Of a DNA stretch of 38,467 nucleotides, positions 31,735-38,467 are shown piece by piece. The position numbers and the translations under genes are program-made. The stretch is from Devosia nanyangense (lineage in GTDB: Bacteria; Pseudomonadota; Alphaproteobacteria; Rhizobiales; Devosiaceae). Within the stretch, counting starts at the first letter, position 1; the number at the start of each line of letters is the position of its first letter. A model generated the notes under the pieces. The model was not told where the DNA came from. It made no database searches and saw nothing but the letters and a program-made list of their open reading frames with translations. The stretch spans positions 1 to 38,467 of the forward strand of contig JACRAF010000063.1 of assembly GCA_016213505.1 (NCBI GenBank), in the 5' to 3' direction.

Positions 31735-32547
31735 ATGCCGATGGGAAGCCTGGGTGATCGCAGCGCGTCGCGCATCGTGCCCTATCCCGGGTTGCGGCGG
31801 GTCCTCGAGATGACGCAGCGGTCGGCGATGACGGTGCCGATGATCCACGGGTTCGTCGAATTCGACGTGACCGAGGCGCAGCGGCGCCTGCGCGCCCACC
31901 AAGCGCGCACCGGCGAGAAACCGTCCTTCACCGGCTTCATGGTGTTCTGCCTCGGCCAGGCGGTCGCCGCCGACCGCTCGGTGCAGGCGCTGCACAAGGG
32001 GTACAACAAGCTCGAAATCTTCGACGACGTCGATGTCGGCCTGCCGGTCGAGCGCGACTTCGACGGCTGGAAGCAGCCGGTCATCGCCATCATCCGCGCC
32101 GCCCACAAGAAATCCTATCTCGACATTCATCGCGAGATCCGCGCCGCCCAGGCCGCGCCAGTCGGCGAGGTCTGGGAAGGATTCACCCGCTTCAGCTGGA
32201 TGCCACCCGTCCTCGTCCGGCTGCTGTGGCCACTGTTCTGGTGGCGGGTGCGCCGCGACCCTGAGTTCCAGCGGGCCTTCGGCGGCACCGTCGGGATCAG
32301 CGCCGTCGGCATGTTCGCCAAGGGCGCCGGCTGGGCCCTGCCGATCGCCAACCGCACGCAATTGACGCTCGGCGGCATCGCCAGCAAGCCGGCGGTTGTC
32401 GACGACCGGATAGAGATCCGCGAGATGCTCTCGGTGACGTTGAGCTTCGACCACGCCATCATCGACGGCGGCAATGCCACCCGATTCACGGACCGGCTCA
32501 AGCGACTGGTCGAGAGCGCCGCTGGGCTCGAGCAACTCGAGGGTTAA
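31735..32547 (+). CDS. Stand-alone 2-oxoacid dehydrogenase E2-type acyltransferase domain
   Basis: A 270-residue protein matching only the catalytic domain of dihydrolipoamide acyltransferases, which also includes the chloramphenicol acetyltransferase fold. The active-site motif LSFDHAIIDGGNATRF (His-x-x-x-Asp-Gly) is intact, and TLGGIASKPAVVDDRIEIRE and DVDVGLPVERD are typical. There is no lipoyl domain and no E1/E3-binding domain, and no E1 or E3 gene nearby, so it cannot be a normal E2 core on its own. A hydrophobic stretch (PPVLVRLLWPLFWWRVRR) in the middle is unusual and may contact membrane. The ATG at 31735 follows GGGAAGA. The acyl donor and acceptor are unknown. Confidence 0.87.
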   Translation: MPMGSLGDRSASRIVPYPGLRRVLEMTQRSAMTVPMIHGFVEFDVTEAQRRLRAHQARTGEKPSFTGFMVFCLGQAVAADRSVQALHKGYNKLEIFDDVDVGLPVERDFDGWKQPVIAIIRAAHKKSYLDIHREIRAAQAAPVGEVWEGFTRFSWMPPVLVRLLWPLFWWRVRRDPEFQRAFGGTVGISAVGMFAKGAGWALPIANRTQLTLGGIASKPAVVDDRIEIREMLSVTLSFDHAIIDGGNATRFTDRLKRLVESAAGLEQLEG

Positions 32548-32683
32548 GCGGCGGTAGCGGCGCGGCCTGGCAACAGGCGCCTGCCTGGCCAAGTGACTGC
32601 GGCCGTGGTTCCTCCGCGCGGCACGCTGGCGCGGCAGCCGCCGGTTCAGTAGGACCAGGCGACGAGCGGCAACGGAGTCCTAC

Positions 32684-33556
32684 ATGCACGAGACCATCGT
32701 CCTCGGCGGCGCGAGCTGGAACACCATGATCTACCTCGATCGCTTCCCCGAGCCGAAGCCGGCGACGATCGCCCATGCGCGCTCCAACATCGCAGCGGGC
32801 TCGACCGGCATCGGCAAAGCGCTGGCGCTGAGGGCGCTCGGACACGACACGCTGCTCCACGCGACCATCGGCGACGACGAGGCCGGCGGCGCCGTCCGCG
32901 CCTTCTGCACCCTCCGTGGGCTCGAGACGCACTTTGACATCGACCCCGGCGGCACGGCGCGTCATGTCAACCTGATGAATCCCGCGGGCGAGCGCATCTC
33001 GATCTTTCTCGCCAACGGCTCGGACAAACCGCCCATCGGCGTGGCCGACCTGGCGCCCGAGATCGCCACTGCCCGCACCATCTTCCTCAACATCACGCAG
33101 TCCTCGATCCCGCTGCTGCCGGTGGTGCGGGCGGCGGGCGGCGAGGTGTGGGTGGACCTCCACGACTTCGACGGTGCCAATCCCTATCACCGCCAGTTCA
33201 TCGACGAGGCCGACGTGCTGCAGCTCAGCGACGAGGCGCTGCCGGACCCCAGGCCGCTGATGGCCGAACTGGCGCGGAAGGCGCGGCTGGTGATCTGTAC
33301 GCGCGGCAGTCAGGGCGCTCTGGCGCTCGACGCGACCGGCGCGTGGCATGAGGTATCGGCGGTCCCGGCCAAGCTGATCGACAGCAACGGCGCCGGCGAC
33401 ACGTTCTTCGTCGCGGTCTGGCACGCGTTGCGGCAGGGCCGCACGATGGGCGAGGCGCTCCGTTTCGCTGCAGCGGCGGCAGCGCTCGCGGTCGAGAGTT
33501 TTGAGCTGGTGCCGCAAACGCTGAGCGAGGCGGCGGTGGTCGCACGGATGGGCTGA
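32684..33556 (+). CDS. PfkB-family carbohydrate kinase
   Basis: A 290-residue ribokinase-like enzyme that phosphorylates a sugar or nucleoside with ATP. The first signature (GGASWNTMIYLDRFPEP, then AAGSTGIGKALALRALG) and the second, with the catalytic base Asp239 in SNGAGDTFFVAVWHAL, are both clear. VDLHDFDGANPYHRQFIDEADVL and ICTRGSQGAL lie between, as usual. There is no signal peptide. It stands between an E2-like gene and a PAP2 gene without tight overlap to either, so context does not define the substrate. Length is at the short end of normal for the family. Confidence 0.92.
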   Translation: MHETIVLGGASWNTMIYLDRFPEPKPATIAHARSNIAAGSTGIGKALALRALGHDTLLHATIGDDEAGGAVRAFCTLRGLETHFDIDPGGTARHVNLMNPAGERISIFLANGSDKPPIGVADLAPEIATARTIFLNITQSSIPLLPVVRAAGGEVWVDLHDFDGANPYHRQFIDEADVLQLSDEALPDPRPLMAELARKARLVICTRGSQGALALDATGAWHEVSAVPAKLIDSNGAGDTFFVAVWHALRQGRTMGEALRFAAAAAALAVESFELVPQTLSEAAVVARMG

Positions 33557-33612
33557 CCGGCAGTCCGCACCGGACGGCCTGTTCACCACGCGGTGCCGGG
33601 CCTATCACTGCG

Positions 33613-34338
33613 ATGCATCACCATGGGAGCAGCGGCTTGGGCACCCCCGTCGACTCATCGGCCACGGCGCCCTCCCCGCGCCGCCTCGCGCGGCTCCTGC
33701 CCGCCATTGCGGTTGCGGCGCTGCTGGGCGCTTTCGGCCTCCTCGCCGATGAGGTGCTCGAAGGCGACACGCTGTCGTTCGACACGGCCGTTCTGGGCTT
33801 TTTCCGCACCACGGGGAGCCTCGGCGATCCGATCGGTCCGGCGTGGTTCGAGGAAGCGGTGCGCGACGTCACCTCGCTCGGCAGCTTCTCGATCCTGGGG
33901 CTCATCACCATCGTGGTCGTCGTCACGCTGCTGCTCAACGGCCGGCGGCGGACCGGCTGGTACCTGACCTTCTGCGTGATCGGCGGCACCATCCTCAGCA
34001 CCGCGCTGAAGGCGCTGTTCGACCGGCCAAGGCCGGACCTGCCGGCACTCACCCAGGTGTTCACGTCGAGCTTTCCCTCCGGCCACGCGACCGTCTCGGC
34101 GGTGGTGTTCCTGACCATCGGCGTGCTGCTGGCCGAGGCGTCGGACCGGCGCCGCCTGAGACTGTTCTATCTCGGGGTCGCGGTGTTCCTGACGCTGGTC
34201 GTGGGACTGAGCCGGATTTATCTCGGCGTCCACTATCCAACCGACGTAATCGCCGGCTGGCTGCTCGGCTCGGCATGGGCGACGCTGTGCTGGGTGGGTG
34301 CCGAGCTGTTGCTCAAGAAGCCCACCGCGGCCGGCTGA
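33613..34338 (+). CDS. PAP2-family membrane phosphatase
   Basis: A 241-residue integral membrane phosphatase of the PAP2/undecaprenyl-pyrophosphate or phosphatidate phosphatase type. The three motifs are complete: KALFDRPRPDLP, SFPSGHATVSAV with the nucleophile-assisting histidine, and LSRIYLGVHYPTDV with the nucleophile histidine. Five to six hydrophobic helices are visible, starting LLPAIAVAALLGAFGLL. The active site would face the periplasm. Possible substrates are lipid phosphates; the window has two GT-C transferases that would use polyprenyl-phosphate sugars, but they are 8-10 kb away and the link is speculative. Confidence 0.92.
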   Translation: MHHHGSSGLGTPVDSSATAPSPRRLARLLPAIAVAALLGAFGLLADEVLEGDTLSFDTAVLGFFRTTGSLGDPIGPAWFEEAVRDVTSLGSFSILGLITIVVVVTLLLNGRRRTGWYLTFCVIGGTILSTALKALFDRPRPDLPALTQVFTSSFPSGHATVSAVVFLTIGVLLAEASDRRRLRLFYLGVAVFLTLVVGLSRIYLGVHYPTDVIAGWLLGSAWATLCWVGAELLLKKPTAAG

Positions 34339-34354
34339 GAAGTTTTTGCGGCCG

Positions 34355-34381
34355 TGTCGAATTTCCGTCCGCCCGTCCGTC
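34355..34381 (+). promoter_or_regulatory. Candidate ECF sigma factor promoter (TGTCGA-17-CGTC)
   Basis: TGTCGA (34355-34360) and CGTC (34378-34381) are spaced by 17 bp, with transcription expected about 22 bases before the ATG of the FAD oxidoreductase gene. As I recall, this matches promoters of ECF42/ECF41-type sigma factors. The match is by eye only. Confidence 0.5.
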
Positions 34382-34412
34382 GTAGTCATGAACGCGAACA
34401 AAGGACCGCATC

Positions 34413-35783
34413 ATGACCAAAATTGACTCTGCCATCGCGGCGCTGGACACAGGATTTTCGGGACGGCTGATCCGGCCGGACGACGCGAGCTACGACACCG
34501 CGCGGGCGGTGATGTATGGCGGCATCGACAAGCGGCCCGGTCTCATCGCGCGGGTGGCGAGTGCCGCCGACGTGCAGCGCGCGGTGACCGTGGCGCGCGA
34601 CAGCGGGCTCGAGCTGGCGGTGCGCAGCGGCGGGCACTCCAATGCCGGCCATTCGACCACCGAGGGCGGGCTGGTGCTGGACCTCCGCGACCTCAAGGCG
34701 ATCGCGGTCGACGCCGGGGCGAAGACGCTCTGGACAGAGACCGGGGCGACGGCGCTCGAGGTGACCCAGGCCGCGGTCGCGCACGGCCTCGTCGTCGGCT
34801 TCGGCGATGCCGGCTCGGTCGGCGTCGGCGGCATCACGCTGGGCGGCGGGGTCGGCTATTTGGTGCGCAAATGGGGGCTGACGATCGACGCGCTGCTGGC
34901 GGCCGAGATCGTCACCGCCGACGGTCGGCTGCTGACGGCGGATGCGACGCAGAATGCCGAGCTGTTCTGGGCGATCCGCGGCGGCGGCGGCAATTTCGGC
35001 GTCGCCACGCGCTTCAAATTCGCCCTGCGCGAGCTGCCGGCCTTCACCGGCGGCATGCTGGTGCTGCCCGCGACGGCCGAGACCCTCGCCGGGTTCATCG
35101 CCGCGGCCGAGGCGGCCCCCGAGGAAGTCTCGACGATCGCCAATGTCATGCCGGCGCCGCCGATGCCGTTCCTGCCCGAGTCGGTGCACGGCAAGCTGAT
35201 CATCCTGGGCATGATGGCCTTTGCCGGCGAGCCGGAGGCGGGCCAGAGGGCGCTGGCGCCGTTCCGCGCGCTGGCCACGCCCTATGCCGATTTCGTCAAG
35301 CCCGGGCCATACACCCAGATGTATCCGCCCGAGGATCCGGACTATCACCCCACCGCCGTGGCCCGGACCATGTTCATGGACGGCGTCGGCCGGCCGGAGG
35401 CGGAGACGATCCTCAGGGAGCTGGCGCAGTCCGACGCGTCGCTCCGCGTGGTGCAGTTGCGTGTGCTCGGCGGCGCCTATGGCCGCGTGCCGGCGGAGGC
35501 GACCGCCTACGCGCATCGGCGGAGCCGGATCATGGTCAACGTCGCGGCGTTCTACACCACGCCCGCGGACCGGCTGGTGCGGGAGGCGTGGATCGAGGGT
35601 CTCTCCGGCCGCCTGCGGCAGAGCGATCAGGGCGCCTACGTCAACTTCCTCGGGCTCGAGAGCCCCGAGCGCATCCGCGCCGCCTACCCCGGTGCGGCGT
35701 GGGACCGGCTCAGAGCGATCAAGGCGAAATACGACCCGCAGAACCTCTTCCGGCTGAACCAGAACATCGCGCCGGTGGCGTGA
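34413..35783 (+). CDS. FAD-linked oxidoreductase of the berberine-bridge-enzyme type
   Basis: A 456-residue flavoenzyme (FAD_binding_4 plus BBE domains). RSGGHSNAG carries His75, the usual histidine for covalent FAD attachment. GSVGVGGITLGGGVGYLVRKWGLTIDAL and the AIRGGGGNFGVAT segment form the rest of the FAD site. The second attachment cysteine of bicovalent members (usually in a G-x-C before VGVGG) is replaced: the segment reads GFGDAGSVGVGG, so mono-covalent or non-covalent FAD is expected. The C-terminal YDPQNLFRLNQNI is the BBE tail. Members oxidise sugars, oligosaccharides or secondary metabolites. The ATG follows AAAGGA. A candidate ECF-type promoter lies directly upstream, so it may belong to a stress regulon. 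Confidence 0.93.
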   Translation: MTKIDSAIAALDTGFSGRLIRPDDASYDTARAVMYGGIDKRPGLIARVASAADVQRAVTVARDSGLELAVRSGGHSNAGHSTTEGGLVLDLRDLKAIAVDAGAKTLWTETGATALEVTQAAVAHGLVVGFGDAGSVGVGGITLGGGVGYLVRKWGLTIDALLAAEIVTADGRLLTADATQNAELFWAIRGGGGNFGVATRFKFALRELPAFTGGMLVLPATAETLAGFIAAAEAAPEEVSTIANVMPAPPMPFLPESVHGKLIILGMMAFAGEPEAGQRALAPFRALATPYADFVKPGPYTQMYPPEDPDYHPTAVARTMFMDGVGRPEAETILRELAQSDASLRVVQLRVLGGAYGRVPAEATAYAHRRSRIMVNVAAFYTTPADRLVREAWIEGLSGRLRQSDQGAYVNFLGLESPERIRAAYPGAAWDRLRAIKAKYDPQNLFRLNQNIAPVA

Positions 35784-35810
35784 GCGACAGAGGGGCGTGG
35801 GAGCGCCGGC

Positions 35811-37448
35811 CTATTCGGTAGGCATCACAATTCGTGCCTCCACGCCAATTTCGCCGAGCAGATACAGCAGACCTCCACCGTCGATCAGCTCGATCGGCTT
35901 GTCCTTTGCAAACTGGAATGCATCCGGTCCGTAACCGCTCGTAGTGACCAGGAGACCCTTGCTGGCCCCTTCATTCATCATCGTGCCGTACAGATCGCGC
36001 ACCGCGGAGACACCGACCACGTGCCGATACCGCTTAGCTTGAATTACGACCTTACCGCCGAGAACCGGCCGCGGATCGAATGCTACGCAGTCCACGCCGC
36101 CGTCTCGAGAAGCTCGCGTCAGTTTGGACTCGAGACCCATCTTGCCAAACAGGTTCGCCACGAGCTCCTCGAACTCATACGGGTTCAGGTCCATGAGGTT
36201 GGTTGCCGATGACAGCTCCGACACGAGGTCTGACTGATCCACAAACCGCGGGTCCGTCATCTTGAACTCAACGATGGGCTTGACCGGTTGAACCTCTTCA
36301 GGATTGCGGGAAACCTGAGCACCGAGATTTCGCAGGCACACAGCCTTGTTGATTCTTCGAAGGTCTATCACCTCGAAGGCTTCGCGCGTGGTTCGCACCG
36401 ACACTAAGCAAGGTTCTATGTCCTGCCCGGTAGCCGCATCGACGGCCTTGACCATTCCATTGACCGCGACAACGTCCACATGGCCCCAGACGTCAGACTC
36501 GAAGATCTCGTGAACCGTACGCAGGACGACTGCGGCGATGGCGTCCGAGTAGAGTAGCTTCTGGTCGGTCGCCTTTCTGGGCTTGCCTTCGATAACGTCC
36601 CGCGTTTTGACGTAGCGGAACTCGTCGACGTCGGGAACGATCGACGGCGGCGGCAACTCGTAGCGCACCACCAATAGTCTGGACGCCTGTTGCAGGGCCA
36701 CCGAGAAATTCTGCGGAAAGCCTTCTGGATATTCAGAACGCTCAAGCACCATCGAGAAGTAGGCGACGAGGGCCTCGGGGTCCGCCTCGCGACAGTCCGC
36801 CTCGAAGCCATCGACTTCCGCGTTGCGGGCACTCTGAGCACCCAGGAACTCGTGGTGACGCCGGGTATTCTCAATGCCAAGCTCGGCCAGTTTCGCTTGC
36901 CGTTCGGCTTCGCGCGCCTGCCAGTCGATGAGCTCCTGGCGAGCGAAGTCCTTTGCCCTCGCCAGCCTTCGCTCGAAAGCCTTTCGCACCCATGGAAATA
37001 GCTTCGCGATTCCGGACGGCTGCCTGAGGCCGGCCAGATGGCGCCGAATGTCCGGTTGTGGTTCAGGCGTCTTGAGGCTTGAGGGAAGGAGCTGCTCTTC
37101 GAATGCTCCATTGATGCGCAGACCGTTGAAGTCGATGGCGTCGTCCACCAACAGTGTCTGCTCCAGAACGCCCGAAAGTGCCTCCACCCGAAGTTCGAGC
37201 GCCGCATTCTTGGCCTCGACCTCCTGCTCGCGCGTCTCAAGGTAGCGGAGCTTGTCAAGCTTCTCCTGCTCCTTCGCATTCAAAGCGAACCGCCGGCTGG
37301 TCTGCGTCGCCTCGCGTTGTCTTTGGCGCACAAGAGCGTTTGCCTCTCGCTCCGCCGCCTTCGCGCGCTGGGCGGACAACCTCTGCTGTCGGGAAAACTC
37401 CCGAACACTTGCCCGCAAAACCTGCTCGAATCCAATGCGCCTCGCCAT
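35811..37448 (-). CDS. Mrr-type restriction endonuclease with coiled-coil N-terminus
   Basis: A 545-residue protein. The N-terminal about 110 residues are charged and helical (AAEREANALVRQRQREATQ, EKLDKLRYLETREQEVE) and likely form a coiled coil. A middle region of some 290 residues has no family I can name. The C-terminal about 120 residues are an Mrr_cat PD-(D/E)XK nuclease: YEFEELVANLFGKMGLE, SRDGGVDCVAFDPRP with Asp453, VVIQAKRYRHVVG with Gln470 and Lys472, and GLLVTTSGYGPDAFQFA. Mrr enzymes cut modified foreign DNA or act in stress. The gene is solitary, with no methylase seen, and sits behind the rRNA operon terminator. Its base composition is visibly less GC-rich than the neighbours', which suggests acquisition. 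A role in phage defence is plausible but not shown. Confidence 0.88.
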   Translation of the reverse strand: MARRIGFEQVLRASVREFSRQQRLSAQRAKAAEREANALVRQRQREATQTSRRFALNAKEQEKLDKLRYLETREQEVEAKNAALELRVEALSGVLEQTLLVDDAIDFNGLRINGAFEEQLLPSSLKTPEPQPDIRRHLAGLRQPSGIAKLFPWVRKAFERRLARAKDFARQELIDWQAREAERQAKLAELGIENTRRHHEFLGAQSARNAEVDGFEADCREADPEALVAYFSMVLERSEYPEGFPQNFSVALQQASRLLVVRYELPPPSIVPDVDEFRYVKTRDVIEGKPRKATDQKLLYSDAIAAVVLRTVHEIFESDVWGHVDVVAVNGMVKAVDAATGQDIEPCLVSVRTTREAFEVIDLRRINKAVCLRNLGAQVSRNPEEVQPVKPIVEFKMTDPRFVDQSDLVSELSSATNLMDLNPYEFEELVANLFGKMGLESKLTRASRDGGVDCVAFDPRPVLGGKVVIQAKRYRHVVGVSAVRDLYGTMMNEGASKGLLVTTSGYGPDAFQFAKDKPIELIDGGGLLYLLGEIGVEARIVMPTE

Positions 37449-37517
37449 TGGCCGCCCCCCCGCAGCTTCGAGCAGACGAGATTAGGCGCTTGCCCAAAGA
37501 AGTAAATTGCAAAACAA

Positions 37518-37547
37518 AAACGCCGCCCCATTGCTGGAGCGGCGTTT
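37518..37547. terminator. Bidirectional intrinsic terminator behind the rRNA operon
   Basis: AAACGCCGC (37518-37526) pairs with GCGGCGTTT (37539-37547). T-rich runs follow on both strands, so it would end the minus-strand rRNA transcript 46 bp after 5S. The endonuclease gene starts 70 bp beyond it. Confidence 0.85.
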
Positions 37548-37592
37548 TGATTTGTTCTTTCGACAAGGCTTAGAGATCAGATGTTTTTGGCA

Positions 37593-37711
37593 GACCTGGC
37601 AGCGACCTACTCTCCCAAGTCTTGAGACTTAGTACCATTGGCGCAACAGGGTTTAACGGTCGAGTTCGGGATGGGATCGGGTTTTGGGCCCCGTGCAATA
37701 ACCACCAGATC
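37593..37711 (-). rRNA. 5S ribosomal RNA
   Basis: About 119 nt on the minus strand. The ends GATCTGG and CCAGGTC pair to form helix I. The internal CCCGATCCCATCCCGAACTCG and GGTACTAAGTC segments are conserved 5S loops. It follows 23S after about 185 bp. Ends are estimated from helix pairing. Confidence 0.95.
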
Positions 37712-37861
37712 GGCGAAAAACATCTGAGTGAATTCTGGTTGAAACCAAATCTCCGCGTCTGCCCCGGAGGGCAGCGGCGGTAAATTCTGGTTCTTGGACG
37801 TCCGTGTATCCCATGCAAGTTACACGGCGCCGAGTGTCTGAGCCGATCGTTTCGTTCCAGC

Positions 37862-37880
37862 CCCGCTGAACCTCAGCGGG
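37862..37880. other. Perfect hairpin in the 23S-5S spacer
   Basis: CCCGCTGA-ACC-TCAGCGGG is an exact 8-bp stem with a 3-nt loop just after the 23S 3' end. No T-run follows, so it is better read as a processing or antitermination-type structure than a terminator. Confidence 0.6.
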
Positions 37881-37895
37881 CATGGATAAATGAGA

Positions 37896-38467
<572 letters not shown>

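Overview
The window looks like chromosomal DNA from a high-GC alphaproteobacterium of the order Hyphomicrobiales, most likely Devosia or a close relative. This rests on overall gene content, the 3' end of the 23S rRNA, an initiator tRNA with an A:U pair in its anticodon stem, palindromic intergenic repeats of a type common in that order, and very GC-rich codon use that produces long antisense shadow ORFs. The genus is an inference.

Layout. 1-4.7 kb: RidA, a DedA membrane protein, a mosaic palindromic repeat, small TPR and GNAT proteins, a periplasmic DUF1311/DUF3298 protein and an L,D-transpeptidase. 4.7-6.5 kb: a membrane diguanylate cyclase. 6.6-8.1 kb: a ring-cleaving dioxygenase/hydrolase pair. 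8.2-10.3 kb: pncB overlapping a sugar-isomerase-like TIM barrel. 10.6-14.3 kb: an EAL response regulator overlapping a PAS-rich hybrid histidine kinase. 14.4-18.4 kb: a sugar catabolic cluster (Gfo/Idh/MocA, SDR, SMP-30 lactonase, ROK repressor). 18.5 kb: a lone initiator tRNA with visible promoter and terminator. 19.5-21.8 kb: an accessory islet with a TumE-like toxin/antitoxin pair, a perfect palindrome at its start, dispersed repeats and an orphan membrane protein of lower GC. 21.9-27.8 kb: a four-gene operon in which two periplasmic Sel1-repeat proteins bracket two tandem GT-C glycosyltransferases. 27.9-31.6 kb: two paralogous aldo/keto reductases around a nucleotidyltransferase-fold protein, then an exported esterase. 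31.7-35.8 kb: an orphan E2 acyltransferase domain, a PfkB kinase, a PAP2 phosphatase and a FAD-linked oxidoreductase with an ECF-type promoter. 35.8-38.5 kb: an Mrr-type endonuclease just behind the terminator of an rRNA operon (5S and the 3' part of 23S, minus strand).

How the genes may work together. The window holds both a c-di-GMP synthase and a two-component module ending in a c-di-GMP phosphodiesterase. The ROK, SMP-30, Gfo and SDR genes fit oxidation of a sugar or polyol via a lactone under ROK control. The strongest candidate for an undescribed system is the Sel1-GT-GT-Sel1 operon: both flanking proteins carry the same two-cysteine module, and the larger one carries it twice. No function beyond envelope or glycan work can be assigned from sequence alone.
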